Shown: in pieces, positions 8,720-17,621 of the stretch
Numbering within the stretch: the stretch's first letter is position 1
Layout of the letters: each line of letters starts with the position of its first letter
Origin: an uncultured Bacteroidales bacterium
GTDB lineage: Bacteria > Bacteroidota > Bacteroidia > Bacteroidales > WCHB1-69
Direction: 5' to 3'
DNA length: 32,568 nt
Assembly: GCA_905233745.1 (NCBI GenBank)
Contig: CAJODA010000024.1
Span: 1-32,568, forward strand
Notes under the pieces: model-generated
Seen by the model: the letters and a program-made list of their open reading frames with translations, nothing else
What the model was told of the DNA's origin: nothing
Databases searched by the model: none
Position numbers and translations under genes: made by a program

Positions 8720-10879
8720 ATGAAAGACTTATCCAAAAGAATCCTCGAGTCGCTGACTCAAGGCAAAAACGAAAAACTCAACTATAAACAGATAGCGGCC
8801 AAGGTCGGCATATACGACAAACAAGGCCGCGAAGAAGTAAAGGAACAAATCGACCGCCTTGTGGAGGCCAAATTGCTGCTCAAGGCCGGGCGCGGCAAGT
8901 ACCGCATCAACTACAAGCAGCTGAAAGGCAAGGACAACGGCCGCAACTATGTAGTCGGCAGAATCGAGATGAAGCGCAGCGGCATGGCCTTCGTCATTCC
9001 GCAGAGCGAGTCAAACGACACGCGGGACGAATCGCTGTCGGAGGACATCTTCATCGCCGACGGCAACCTGGGCAACGCGCTCAACAACGACCTCGTGAAA
9101 GTGGTCGTCTTCCCTGCCCGCAAGGGCAAACGCCCGGAAGGCCAGGTGGTGGAAGTGATGCAACGGAGCCAAAAACAGATTGTGGGCACCATCTCCATCC
9201 GGAAGGGCGTGGCCTACTTCATCCCCGACAATGCCTATTACCGCCGCGACATCATCATCCCCGGCAGGCTTCTCAACAAAGCCAAAAACGGTGACAAGGT
9301 GGTGGTGGTCATCGTGGACTGGCCCGCCAAGACACGCAGTCCACTGGGCGAGGTGACCCACGTGCTGGGCAAGCCTGGCGACAACAACGTGGAGATGCTG
9401 GCCATCCTGGCCGAGAACGACTTCCCGCTCAAATTCCCCGACAAGGTGGAAAAGGAAGCCAACGATATCCCGAAAGAGATTCCCGAAAGCGAAATCCGCA
9501 AGCGCCGCGACTTCCGCAGCGTCACCACCTTCACCATCGACCCCGCCGATGCCAAGGACTTCGACGACGCGCTGTCGTTTGAGGTGCTCGACAACGGGCT
9601 GTACCGCATCGGCATACACATTGCGGATGTAACCCACTACGTGCGCCCGGGCACCGCGCTGGACGCGGAGGCCTACGACCGCGCCACGTCCGTGTATCTC
9701 GTTGACCGCACCATCCCCATGCTGCCGGAGGCACTTTCCAACAACCTCTGCTCGCTACGCCCGCACGAGGACAAGCTCTGCTACAGCGCCGTGTTCGACC
9801 TTGACGACAACGCCAAAGTGCACAAGGAGTGGTTCGGGCACACCGTCATCAACTCCGACCGCCGCTTCGACTATGAGCAGGCGCAGCAGATCATTGAGAC
9901 GGGCGAAGGCGACCTGTCGGAAGTGTTGCTGAAGCTCAACGCTTTGGCGCAAATCATGCGCAAAAAGCGCTTCGACAACAACGCCATCAACTTCGAGACC
10001 GAAGAGGTCAAGTTCAAGTTGGACGAACAGGGCCATCCTATCGGGGTTTACTTGAAAGAGCAGAAAGAGGCGAACTGGCTGATTGAGGAGTTCATGCTGT
10101 TAGCCAACCGTCGAGTGGCCGAAAAGATTGGCAAAAAGAAAATTGCCGGAAAGGCACCCAATGTTTTTGTGTACCGTATCCACGACAAACCTCTGGACGA
10201 GAAGGTGAACACCTTCAAGACCTTCGTCAAGAAATTGGGATTTGAGCTGAAGACATCTTCGACCAAATCGCTCAGCAGCTCGTTGAACGCCATGTTGGCG
10301 GACCAGAAGGGCAAAGCCGACTACGACATGCTGAGCAAGCTCTCCATCCGCATGATGGCACGCGCTTGCTATTCCACCGACAACATCGGCCACTACGGGC
10401 TCGCTTTCCCCTACTACACCCACTTCACTTCGCCCATCCGCCGCTATCCGGACATGATGGTGCACCGCTTGCTTGACCGGTATCTGGCCAACAAGGAGTC
10501 CGTCAACCAAGACCAGTACGAGGAATACTGCAAGCACTGTTCGCAGATGGAGCAGCAGGCAACGCAGGCCGAGCGCGACTCCATCAAGTACAAGCAGGCG
10601 GAATATCTTGCCGACAAGGTTGGTCAGGTGTTCGAGGCCACCGTTTCCGGCATCTCCAAATGGGGCATCTATGCCGAACTGAAAGAATCTAAATGCGAGG
10701 GCATGATTCCCATGCGCTGTTTCGACGACGACTTCTATTACATTGATGAAGAGAACTATACGCTTGTCGGCTTGCACCACGGGCACTCGCTGCGCTTCGG
10801 CGACACCATAAAGGTCCGGGTGGTTGCCGTTGACCTGATCAAGAAACAGATGGATTTCGATATTGTACGGGAGAAGTGA
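8720..10879 (+). CDS. rnr: Ribonuclease R
   Basis: A 719-aa 3'-5' exoribonuclease of the RNB/VacB family that degrades structured RNA. The ATG at 8720 (MKDLSKRIL) is chosen over 8705 because 8705-8719 lies in or next to the palindromic repeat. Domains: an N-terminal helix-turn-helix-like region (KLNYKQIAAKVG), cold-shock domains (about 70-230), the RNB catalytic domain with the acidic motif DPADAKDFDDALSF at about 274-287 and HFTSPIRRYPDMMVH, and a C-terminal S1 domain from about 633. Family length is normal. Transcription may continue from apbE. The gene converges on the ATP-binding regulator with a 27-bp gap. Confidence 0.96.
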   Translation: MKDLSKRILESLTQGKNEKLNYKQIAAKVGIYDKQGREEVKEQIDRLVEAKLLLKAGRGKYRINYKQLKGKDNGRNYVVGRIEMKRSGMAFVIPQSESNDTRDESLSEDIFIADGNLGNALNNDLVKVVVFPARKGKRPEGQVVEVMQRSQKQIVGTISIRKGVAYFIPDNAYYRRDIIIPGRLLNKAKNGDKVVVVIVDWPAKTRSPLGEVTHVLGKPGDNNVEMLAILAENDFPLKFPDKVEKEANDIPKEIPESEIRKRRDFRSVTTFTIDPADAKDFDDALSFEVLDNGLYRIGIHIADVTHYVRPGTALDAEAYDRATSVYLVDRTIPMLPEALSNNLCSLRPHEDKLCYSAVFDLDDNAKVHKEWFGHTVINSDRRFDYEQAQQIIETGEGDLSEVLLKLNALAQIMRKKRFDNNAINFETEEVKFKLDEQGHPIGVYLKEQKEANWLIEEFMLLANRRVAEKIGKKKIAGKAPNVFVYRIHDKPLDEKVNTFKTFVKKLGFELKTSSTKSLSSSLNAMLADQKGKADYDMLSKLSIRMMARACYSTDNIGHYGLAFPYYTHFTSPIRRYPDMMVHRLLDRYLANKESVNQDQYEEYCKHCSQMEQQATQAERDSIKYKQAEYLADKVGQVFEATVSGISKWGIYAELKESKCEGMIPMRCFDDDFYYIDEENYTLVGLHHGHSLRFGDTIKVRVVAVDLIKKQMDFDIVREK

Positions 10880-10906
10880 GGATTGGGGATGGATTTTGCC
10901 GTCTTC

Positions 10907-12427
10907 CTATTTCAGCAGTTGCCACTCCCCTTTTACTTTTGAGTGCTCCTTATTGATGTAGCCAAGTTCTTTCAAATCGCTTATTGCACGTTTAATTGTT
11001 GCTTCACTTACTCCGAGATTATCCTGCAACCAAGAATACTTCGCTTTACGATTGAGCTGAAGAGCCTTATATACTGCCTCAACAATAGGTGCCGGAAATT
11101 CAGGAACCTTCAATCCTGACGGTTTTTGACCATTTCCATGACCATTTCCATGACCATTTTTTTGACCATTTTTTTCTCCGTCTTCTGTCACAAATCCTTG
11201 AGTAACAGCCTCCTTTAGGGCTTGTTCTCCGCGAATCGACTTCATTTCCGTCACCATCACGGCTGTTTGGTAGCTGAAATCATACACGGCCTTACCATTA
11301 TCGTTGGCTATTAATTCTTTCTGCACCCTGATCACTCCACGACTGTGACGGTTCACGAATCCTAACACCTTCATGGCCTCCGCCACCACAATATTCCGGT
11401 AGTCGTTCACTTCGGGAAAGTTCTGCTCATTAGCGCGCCCGTACAGGCCGCCATGATTCATGATTTCGATGCGGTCATCGTATTGGTAAAACTGAATCGG
11501 CCCGTTGCTGGTATAATCTCTATGGCAGATGGCATTCATAAGCAGCTCTCGCGTAGCCCAATAGGGGTAGTCCACAAAGGGCTCCTCTTTGGTGGGGCTC
11601 ACGGGTATAGGACGACGATTTGTTATAGTTGTTTCCACGAAAGTGTCCAATTCTTCCAAAGTCACGCAAAGATTGGCATTGAACTCGTGTTCCGTCATGA
11701 TATCCCCAGCGCGATCCTTTCCTGCAAACCGCACATACTGGAGGTATGCCCCAGGAATAAACCGGCGAAGATTTTTGGCAAAAAACAGCATTCCGGCATT
11801 TGTCGGACAATCGTAGCGAGTGTCGAAGAATCCGAATGAAGCCAGCTGTACTTTCACACTTCTGCCTTCCTTGCGGTCATCTTCCATTTCGTCATCCGTC
11901 ATCGCTTTAGGCAAGTAATAATGTTTGAACATCTGCAAGTCCAAATCATCAATGGTTGCGTTAAGGCAGGGTGATGCATCAAACGATGTCACATTTGTCC
12001 TGCGTTTTTCCAACAGGATACGCTCGTCGTCCTCGTTGGCCACTCCGCGGCGGGGACCTATTCGAATCCAAATGCGTCCCTTGTATTTGACCGGAGGAAA
12101 CAGGGCGGGTTCCACCCTCACCATCACGATGTCACCTTCAGGCAGCACCACTTTTTCCACCGACATAGAGGGCTGTGGTTGGATATTGCCATCGGTGCGG
12201 ATAGCGGCAACATTTTTCAGCAGTTCGTCCGTCACACTGGTGCCCTTCACCATGCCATTGTCCTCCACACCTAAAAACAGGTATCCAGACTGGCGATGGT
12301 CAGGCAAATCGTTTGCAAAAGCGCATATCGCCTGACCGAATTTTTCCGTGTTCGTGGTGGAAATCGTGCGCTCCACCCGATCGCTCTCTATGTCGTTGAG
12401 CAATGCTCGTATTTCTTCTGTAGTCAT
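10907..12427 (-). CDS. ATP-binding regulator with AlbA_2/Schlafen domain and C-terminal winged helix
   Basis: A 506-aa protein of the COG2865 type. Residues about 1-130 form an AlbA_2/Schlafen-like nucleic acid domain (VERTISTTNTEKFGQAICAFAND ... GYLFLGVEDNG). Residues about 270-400 form a GHKL-like ATPase (WATRELLMNAICHRDY with the N box, DRIEIMNHGGLYG, NRHSRGVIRVQ). A low-complexity linker of four-residue repeats (KNGQ, KNGH, GNGH, GNGQ) joins these to a winged helix (YSWLQDNLGVSEATIKRAISDLKELGYI). Such proteins are usually called putative transcriptional regulators; some Schlafen-domain relatives are near defence loci, but nothing here shows that role. Targets are unknown. Confidence 0.82.
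   Translation of the reverse strand: MTTEEIRALLNDIESDRVERTISTTNTEKFGQAICAFANDLPDHRQSGYLFLGVEDNGMVKGTSVTDELLKNVAAIRTDGNIQPQPSMSVEKVVLPEGDIVMVRVEPALFPPVKYKGRIWIRIGPRRGVANEDDERILLEKRRTNVTSFDASPCLNATIDDLDLQMFKHYYLPKAMTDDEMEDDRKEGRSVKVQLASFGFFDTRYDCPTNAGMLFFAKNLRRFIPGAYLQYVRFAGKDRAGDIMTEHEFNANLCVTLEELDTFVETTITNRRPIPVSPTKEEPFVDYPYWATRELLMNAICHRDYTSNGPIQFYQYDDRIEIMNHGGLYGRANEQNFPEVNDYRNIVVAEAMKVLGFVNRHSRGVIRVQKELIANDNGKAVYDFSYQTAVMVTEMKSIRGEQALKEAVTQGFVTEDGEKNGQKNGHGNGHGNGQKPSGLKVPEFPAPIVEAVYKALQLNRKAKYSWLQDNLGVSEATIKRAISDLKELGYINKEHSKVKGEWQLLK
11128..11175. repeat. Four 12-bp tandem units in the regulator linker
   Basis: Units are GACCATTTCCAT twice, then GACCATTTTTTT twice. They keep the reading frame and encode the Asn-Gly-rich linker on the minus strand. 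The unit length is a multiple of three, so gain or loss of copies would not break the gene. Confidence 0.85.
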
Positions 12428-12536
12428 ATTTTGTTGTAAGGTTTAAGTTGTTAATGATTTATTGGTCTGGGCCACCTGAATATTTCTTGGTATATCCCGT
12501 AATTACGTTTTGATTTCACCCTATTCGAAACTGCTG

Positions 12537-12544
12537 CAAAGATA
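12537..12544 (-). promoter_or_regulatory. -7 promoter element for the ATP-binding regulator
   Basis: TATCTTTG on the minus strand matches TAnnTTTG, 109 bases before the start codon, giving a leader of about 100 bases. The rest of the 238-bp divergent region shows no gene. Confidence 0.4.
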
Positions 12545-12636
12545 GCATTTTTCCAAAATTGTATCAACTAAATTATCATGATAAAATCCTCCCAAAGACC
12601 CAATAATTTTTACTCCGTACGGTTTTAAAAATTATG

Positions 12637-12644
12637 TATTTTTG
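12637..12644 (+). promoter_or_regulatory. -7 promoter element for the TlpA-like gene
   Basis: TATTTTTG, 21 bases before the ATG at 12666. Confidence 0.55.
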
Positions 12645-12665
12645 CACCCCTAAAAACGACAGACT

Positions 12666-14360
12666 ATGTTTTCTAGAATTCAAAAAATCACACTGTTTTT
12701 CAGCATCTTATTCATAAGCTTCGGAGCATTTGCCCAAAACCAGTCCACCGTGAGCGTTTCCATCCGCAACAACACATTCAACCATGTGGATCTGGTCAAC
12801 GCCTACGGCAACGGGAGAACGGCATACGCCTCCGCAGACATCAAGAACAACGCCTTCTCCATGAAACTGGATGTCCCCAATGATATCTACCGCTTCGATT
12901 TCGGCGACGATAACTATTTCCTGGTCGTCATTACCCCCGGCGAGAACATGGAACTCATCATTGACGCAGAAGACCTCCAGAACGTGATCAGCGTGACCAA
13001 CTCCCCCTCCATGGCCTTTGTACAGGATGTGACCAGTGCCAGCAACCGCAAGAAAGAATTTATTGACAGCCTGAACAACGCACTGCAAAAGGACAAGACA
13101 CAACAATACTGGAGCAAGATGACGCAGGAGATTACCACCTATCGTCAAACAGCGACGGAAGTTGACAACTACGTGACCAACGCTTTTGCTGATATGGACT
13201 CCCTTCATTTACTCCTATCCATTTTTGCACCTAATGGGAAAATAAAAAGTGGCGACCTGGATTATTTTGTAACACAATCCGTAAAGTATCTCAAGTCTTT
13301 TGACAACAACTATCGTCCTTTTGCCAACTATCAGGAAAACAGCAACCTTTATTACGATTTCAAAGCCAACCGCACAGCTGGCAATAATGATTACTACACA
13401 TTGTTGGACAATTATCTTCAGGAAACCGACAACCGCCACGACATTGCCTCAAAGGCACTTTCTCCTCTGGTTCCTGCCGCCAAAGAGCTCATCAATATGC
13501 GCGACAGCTTGTCCTATCTTAATCTTTTTGAGAAGAAGAGCACCAAGTCCTCTTGGGTTGCAAAGCTTGTGGCCGCTTTCCCTCGCGCCACAATGGAGAG
13601 TCTTCAGAAAGCTGAAGGGGATTATAGAGTTAATATGAATTTGCAGAAATCCGTCGGCGCCAATGCTGTTAATGGCGCACAGCAATTGGTGAAGGCGGTG
13701 GTGAACAAGTACCAGAACGAATACAATCAGTTTGACGCTACCATCAGCAACGACATCAAACAAGCCATTTTGGACAACAAGGATGACATTGCCACGCTGA
13801 TGTTCTTGGACCAATTTCCCAAAGAACAGAATGCCGCATTGCACGAAGCTGTCATCAACGCGTTGTACAAGAAATACCCCAATCACCCTATTGTCAAGGA
13901 GCGCTACACCATCATCAACTCTCCTGCCGGCAAGACGGGCATCGGTGCCATGGCTCCTGAGCTGGCTTTCCCCGACCCGGAAGGCAACATCCGCAAGCTC
14001 TCCGACCTCCGCGGCAAGGTTGTCCTCATCGACTTCTGGGCTTCCTGGTGCGGTCCGTGCCGCCGCGAGAGCCCCAATGTGCGAAACGTCTATCAGAAAT
14101 ATCACGACAAGGGCTTCGAGGTGTTCAGCGTTTCCCTCGACCGTGACGGCAACAGCTGGGAAAAAGCCATTGTCGATGACCAGCTGGTGTGGCCCAACCA
14201 CGTGAGCGACCTCAAATACTGGTCCTCCGAGGCCGCTGCCATCTACGGCGTACGTTCCATCCCGGCCATGTTCCTGCTTGACCGTGAGGGACGCATCGTG
14301 GCCAAAGACCTCCGTGGCGCCGCCCTGGAGAACGCAGTGAAACAATTGCTGGGAGAATAA
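12666..14360 (+). CDS. TlpA-like thioredoxin-fold protein with DUF4369-like N-terminus
   Basis: A 564-aa exported protein. A signal peptide ends in SFGAFAQ at about residue 24. The next 90 residues look like the beta-rich DUF4369 region common in Bacteroidetes thioredoxin proteins, followed by a helical middle part. The C-terminal domain starts near 425 (GAMAPELAFPDPEGN) and has the TlpA/ResA signature FWASWCGPCRRESP with redox cysteines Cys462 and Cys465, and the cis-Pro loop RSIPAMFLLD. It probably reduces or exchanges disulfides in the periplasm; in some relatives the partner is cytochrome c assembly. It is monocistronic, from the promoter at 12637 to the palindromic terminator at 14390. 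Confidence 0.88.
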   Translation: MFSRIQKITLFFSILFISFGAFAQNQSTVSVSIRNNTFNHVDLVNAYGNGRTAYASADIKNNAFSMKLDVPNDIYRFDFGDDNYFLVVITPGENMELIIDAEDLQNVISVTNSPSMAFVQDVTSASNRKKEFIDSLNNALQKDKTQQYWSKMTQEITTYRQTATEVDNYVTNAFADMDSLHLLLSIFAPNGKIKSGDLDYFVTQSVKYLKSFDNNYRPFANYQENSNLYYDFKANRTAGNNDYYTLLDNYLQETDNRHDIASKALSPLVPAAKELINMRDSLSYLNLFEKKSTKSSWVAKLVAAFPRATMESLQKAEGDYRVNMNLQKSVGANAVNGAQQLVKAVVNKYQNEYNQFDATISNDIKQAILDNKDDIATLMFLDQFPKEQNAALHEAVINALYKKYPNHPIVKERYTIINSPAGKTGIGAMAPELAFPDPEGNIRKLSDLRGKVVLIDFWASWCGPCRRESPNVRNVYQKYHDKGFEVFSVSLDRDGNSWEKAIVDDQLVWPNHVSDLKYWSSEAAAIYGVRSIPAMFLLDREGRIVAKDLRGAALENAVKQLLGE

Positions 14361-14389
14361 TCACTAATAAATCCTATTTTATTTCATAA

Positions 14390-14427
14390 AAAAAGTAGGG
14401 ATGCGATTAATCGCGTCCCTACTTTTT
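14390..14427. terminator. Bidirectional terminator made from a 28-bp palindromic repeat (copy 3, core CGATTAATCG)
   Basis: The central 28 bp (14395-14422) have arms GTAGGGATG and CGTCCCTAC around core CGATTAATCG; only one position (T-G) is not complementary. The palindrome continues into A-runs on the left and T-runs on the right, giving 19-bp arms. It sits between convergent genes and has a T-tract after the stem on both strands, so it can end TlpA-like and kce transcripts. Confidence 0.85.
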
Positions 14428-14431
14428 ATTA

Positions 14432-14450
14432 TTTCCACATAACGTGGAAA
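14432..14450. repeat. Small inverted repeat just after kce
   Basis: TTTCCAC and GTGGAAA form a 7-bp stem with a 5-base loop, 4 bases past the kce stop. It may help stop transcription or protect the kce 3' end. Confidence 0.4.
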
Positions 14451-14453
14451 GGA

Positions 14454-15281
14454 CTATTTGCGCAGACCAAGAATCTCGCGTGCCTCGTCGGAGGTGGCAA
14501 CCTCGCGGCCGAGCAGCTTGGCCATGCGGACGACCTTGTCCACAAGCTCGCCATTGGACTTGGCCAGCACACCCTTCTCCAAGTAGAGGTTATCCTCGAA
14601 GCCCACGCGCACGTTGCCGCCCATCACGATGGTGGGAGCAGCCAGCGTGAAAGCATGGCGGCCGATACCCGTGCTGGTCCACGTGGAACCGGCAGGGATG
14701 TTCTTCACAAGCCAGCAGAGATTGTCCACCGTGGCAGGCGTACAACCCGGCACGCCCAACACGAAGTTGAACTGCATGGGAGCTCCGGGCACCTGGCCTT
14801 TGCGGGCCATGGTCAGGATGGTGTCCAAGTGACCCATCTCAAAGCACTCGTACTCAGGCTTGATGCCGCGCTCCAGCATACGCTTACCGAAAGCACGCAT
14901 GGTCGGCATGGTGTTGTCGAAAATCTCGTCGCCAAAGTTGCACGTACCACAGTCCAGCGTAGCCATCTCCGGCACTGGCGTGGTGTCAGTGGATTGGAGG
15001 CGTTCCTCCGGTGACATACCGACGGCACCTCCCGTGGACGGAATCAAGATAACATTCGGGCAAGCCTTGTAGATGGCGGTCTCACACTCCTGGAAACGGT
15101 CGCGGCTCTGGGTGGGCGTGCCGTCGTCCTCACGCACGTGCAGGTGCACGATAGCAGCACCGGCATCCACTGCAGACTTGGCTTCCTTCACGATTTCCTC
15201 CACTGTATATGGTACAGCAGGGTTCTGTTCTTTCGTTACTTCTGCACCGCAAATAGCGGCGGTAATTATCAGTTTTTCCAT
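14454..15281 (-). CDS. kce: 3-keto-5-aminohexanoate cleavage enzyme Kce (BKACE family)
   Basis: A 275-aa cytoplasmic enzyme of the BKACE (DUF849) family. Kce converts 3-keto-5-aminohexanoate plus acetyl-CoA into acetoacetate and 3-aminobutyryl-CoA in lysine fermentation. The start MEKLIITAAICGAEVTKEQN is characteristic of Kce. Glu14, the zinc ligands His46 and His48 (VHLHVRE) and the RVGFEDN motif near 225-231 with the third ligand Glu229 match the known active site. Length is normal. It lies 103 bases after kal, which makes its product's next conversion. The remaining lysine genes (kamA, kamDE, kdd) are not in the window. Confidence 0.9.
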   Translation of the reverse strand: MEKLIITAAICGAEVTKEQNPAVPYTVEEIVKEAKSAVDAGAAIVHLHVREDDGTPTQSRDRFQECETAIYKACPNVILIPSTGGAVGMSPEERLQSTDTTPVPEMATLDCGTCNFGDEIFDNTMPTMRAFGKRMLERGIKPEYECFEMGHLDTILTMARKGQVPGAPMQFNFVLGVPGCTPATVDNLCWLVKNIPAGSTWTSTGIGRHAFTLAAPTIVMGGNVRVGFEDNLYLEKGVLAKSNGELVDKVVRMAKLLGREVATSDEAREILGLRK

Positions 15282-15314
15282 ATATCTAATTTTTTTGGTA
15301 AAAGGGGTTCAAAG

Positions 15315-15341
15315 GGTAAAAGAGGTAAATGAGGTAAATGG
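15315..15341. repeat. Three 9-bp tandem units between kal and kce
   Basis: GGTAAAAGA, GGTAAATGA and GGTAAATGG are arranged head to tail in the kce leader region. No function is evident. Confidence 0.6.
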
Positions 15342-15356
15342 GATTAGTGAGAATAA

Positions 15357-15381
15357 CTCTAATCTCTAATCTCTAAACTCT
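15357..15381. repeat. 7-bp tandem repeat (CTCTAAT) between kal and kce
   Basis: CTCTAAT twice, then CTCTAAA and a partial unit. It resembles in period the two heptamer tracts near the RND operon (30632-30659 and 30700-30727). Confidence 0.65.
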
Positions 15382-15384
15382 CAT

Positions 15385-15777
15385 CTATTTTCTCTGGCAT
15401 TGTTTCGGGGTGACGCAGGTGCCGGAGGCGCGGCAAACCACGATGGGTTCGGCAAGCACGTCTGCTGCGGAGGCGCTGATGTCAGGGCGCGGGGCAATAA
15501 TCTTGCGGGCTTCGAAGACCATTTTGCGGGAAGTGTTGCCCACATGGGTGATTTCACCCACAGCCTCGATATAGTCGCCGGCATACACCGGAGCCAGAAA
15601 TTCCACATTGTCGTATGCGCAGAAGAGGCCTTCGTCGCCGTCCTGCATAATTAACAGTTCTGTAGCCACATCGCCGAAGAGGGCGAGCATATGTGCGCCG
15701 TCAACCAGGTTTCCACCATAATGAGCGTCCTGCGAGCTCATTCTAAGTCTGATCATTGAAGTTTTCTTCTCTTCCAT
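15385..15777 (-). CDS. kal: 3-aminobutyryl-CoA ammonia-lyase Kal
   Basis: A 130-aa hotdog-fold enzyme that removes ammonia from L-3-aminobutyryl-CoA to give crotonyl-CoA, the step after Kce. The frame stays open further upstream, but ATG 15777 ([13 protein letters not shown]) is chosen because it lies after the promoter and gives the normal family length of about 128; ATG 15756 is an alternative. Diagnostic stretches are [34 protein letters not shown] and [10 protein letters not shown] near the C-terminus. It is the first gene of the leftward kal-kce pair and diverges from the VOC/Hdr-like operon. Confidence 0.9.
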   Translation of the reverse strand: MEEKKTSMIRLRMSSQDAHYGGNLVDGAHMLALFGDVATELLIMQDGDEGLFCAYDNVEFLAPVYAGDYIEAVGEITHVGNTSRKMVFEARKIIAPRPDISASAADVLAEPIVVCRASGTCVTPKQCQRK

Positions 15778-15819
15778 AAAAAAATAGTATTTAAAATTGA
15801 TGTTTTTATTCAGCGGTCG

Positions 15820-15827
15820 CAAAAATA
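15820..15827 (-). promoter_or_regulatory. -7 promoter element for kal-kce
   Basis: TATTTTTG on the minus strand, 42 bases before the kal start, in the 168-bp divergent region. Confidence 0.5.
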
Positions 15828-15911
15828 CAAAAAAAGGCAAAACCATCATCGTTCCCGGGGACCCCTTTTCACCAAATTCGTCAACACATTCCCAGCAACA
15901 ATTATTTTTCT

Positions 15912-15919
15912 TATTTTTG
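15912..15919 (+). promoter_or_regulatory. -7 promoter element for the VOC/Hdr-like operon
   Basis: TATTTTTG, 26 bases before the ATG at 15946. Together with 15820-15827 it makes a divergent promoter pair about 85 bp apart. Confidence 0.5.
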
Positions 15920-15945
15920 CGGCTCTTTACATTATATATTATAAC

Positions 15946-17016
15946 ATGGATAATTATTGTTTTGCTGGTATCATGCAAATAGGCGTTGGCACTGAGGATT
16001 TCCGCGCGACAGAGCGGTGGTTATACGACATGTTCCAAGCCAACATAAAGATACTGGAAGATGACACCGTAGCCGAGCGAATGCTTCCTTACACCGGAAA
16101 TGCACCGCAAAAACGCCATGCCGCCATCAACTGCAACCTTCAGGGCGGCGGCGGTTTTGAGATCTGGCAATATTCTGAAAGGAAACCCGAACCTGTTGCC
16201 TTTGACATCCAAATCGGCGACTTGGGCATTTTCACCGCGAAAGTGAAGAGCCACAACATCACCGCTTTCCACGAGGAACTATCGGCCAAATATTCCGACA
16301 TCACTCCGATTGTCATGGACCCGAGAGGCATACCTACCTTCTATATCCACGATCCGGCAGGAAACTGCTATCAGGTTGTGGAGGACAACTACATCTTCAT
16401 CGACGAGAACCGCTTCTCCGGCGGTGTGGTGGGCGCCATGATGGGCGTTACGGACGTAGAGCGCTCACTCGTTGTTTATCGTGACATCCTGGGTTATGAC
16501 ACCATTGTTTACGACAAGAGTGGCGTGTTCAGCGACTGGCAGGGATTGCGTGGTGGCAGCCAGAACTACCGCCGCGTACTGCTATCCCGTTCCAAACCAT
16601 TCCAAGGCCCCTTCAGCGAGCTGTATGGCAACAGCACCATAGAACTGGTGCAGGCCCTCGACCGAACCCCGCGCAAAATTTACGAAGGAAGGTACTGGGG
16701 CGACCCGGGCTTTATCCAACTCTGCTTCGACGTCATCAACATGCGCGAGCTGGAACAGCACTGCTCAGAACTTGGATTCCCCTTCACCGTGGACAGCAAC
16801 CAGGGTGTGGAGAAGTTTGACATGGGGCAGGCTGCCGGACACTTCACCTACATCGAAGACCCTGACGGCACCTTGATTGAGTTTGTAGAAACCTACTATA
16901 TACCCCTTATCAGCCGCCTTAACATCAAACTTGACTGTTTGAAAAGAGACCGAACGAAGAGTTTTCCCCGATTCTTATTCAAGCTTTTAAAATTCAACAG
17001 AGTAAAACCCCGTTAA
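15946..17016 (+). CDS. Two-domain VOC (glyoxalase-fold) protein of unknown substrate
   Basis: A 356-aa protein with two vicinal-oxygen-chelate domains (about 8-145 and 160-325). The second ends in the clear pattern [17 protein letters not shown]; the first ends in [16 protein letters not shown]. The usual His at the start of each VOC domain is replaced (MQIGVGTED in domain 1, AMMGVTDVE in domain 2), and the middle His position of domain 2 appears to be Gln (FIQLCFDV). Only part of the standard metal site is therefore left, for example the Glu of IEFVE. VOC enzymes include epimerases, dioxygenases and lyases. No signal peptide is seen. The stop is 2 bases before the HdrC-like start, so it is the first gene of that operon. 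It could also start at ATG 15973, but the upstream residues fit the first beta strand. Confidence 0.75.
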   Translation: MDNYCFAGIMQIGVGTEDFRATERWLYDMFQANIKILEDDTVAERMLPYTGNAPQKRHAAINCNLQGGGGFEIWQYSERKPEPVAFDIQIGDLGIFTAKVKSHNITAFHEELSAKYSDITPIVMDPRGIPTFYIHDPAGNCYQVVEDNYIFIDENRFSGGVVGAMMGVTDVERSLVVYRDILGYDTIVYDKSGVFSDWQGLRGGSQNYRRVLLSRSKPFQGPFSELYGNSTIELVQALDRTPRKIYEGRYWGDPGFIQLCFDVINMRELEQHCSELGFPFTVDSNQGVEKFDMGQAAGHFTYIEDPDGTLIEFVETYYIPLISRLNIKLDCLKRDRTKSFPRFLFKLLKFNRVKPR

Positions 17017-17018
17017 TC

Positions 17019-17621
17019 ATGACATTGGTTGACTTGATAAAAGAGGATGTGCGGTATGGAGAAGCGTTGAAGGCGTGCATGAACTGCGGAATGTGCACAG
17101 CAGTGTGCCCGGCGGCGGAGTTCTACGACTACGATCCCCGCCGTATCTGCGACACTGTGCAGCGCGGTGACGAGAGCACTATCGAGAACCTGCTCCGGAC
17201 CGACACCATCTGGTACTGCGGACAATGCATGTCCTGCAAGCCTCGCTGCCCGCGCAACAACGCACCCGGCGAAATCATCAACATCCTACGCAAGATTTCC
17301 CAGGAACTCGGCTATTTCAAGGAGAGTGAAAAGGGCCGCCAGCAAGTGGACCTGATGACCGGAATCGAGCAGAACATCCTGGACATCGGCTACTGCGTAC
17401 ACCCCGACAAAGTGAACCCCACAATGCACATTGAACAAGGGCCCATTTGGAAATGGTACCGCGACAACATCGAGGAAATAGCCCCGAAGCTGGGCGCAAA
17501 TTACCATGGTGAAGGGCCTGGCGCACTTCGCAACATCCCCCATGAAGACATGGATGAAATACACAGGATTTTTGAACTCACCGGAGGCATGGAACTCCGC
17601 GAGCAAGTATTGAAATCATAA
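17019..17621 (+). CDS. HdrC-like protein with two 4Fe-4S clusters
   Basis: A 200-aa soluble electron-transfer protein. Cys20, 23, 26 and 30 (CMNCGMCTAVCP) and Cys67, 70, 73 and 77 (CGQCMSCKPRCP) are two complete cubane 4Fe-4S motifs, as in subunit C of heterodisulfide reductase and related complexes. The C-terminal 100 residues have no recognised motif. It lies between the VOC gene and a second Fe-S gene; its stop and the next start share one base (TAATG), so translation is probably coupled. Confidence 0.82.
   Translation: MTLVDLIKEDVRYGEALKACMNCGMCTAVCPAAEFYDYDPRRICDTVQRGDESTIENLLRTDTIWYCGQCMSCKPRCPRNNAPGEIINILRKISQELGYFKESEKGRQQVDLMTGIEQNILDIGYCVHPDKVNPTMHIEQGPIWKWYRDNIEEIAPKLGANYHGEGPGALRNIPHEDMDEIHRIFELTGGMELREQVLKS

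Noticed and set aside
11128..11175. CRISPR-like repeat array
   Set aside because: Units are contiguous 12-mers without spacers inside a coding region.
13449..14345. 298-codon minus-strand frame in the TlpA-like gene
   Set aside because: Shadow frame; the plus strand has signal peptide, CGPC motif, promoter and terminator.
15778..15978. N-terminal extension of Kal
   Set aside because: It would cross the promoter region and the start of the divergent VOC gene; the family is about 130 residues long.
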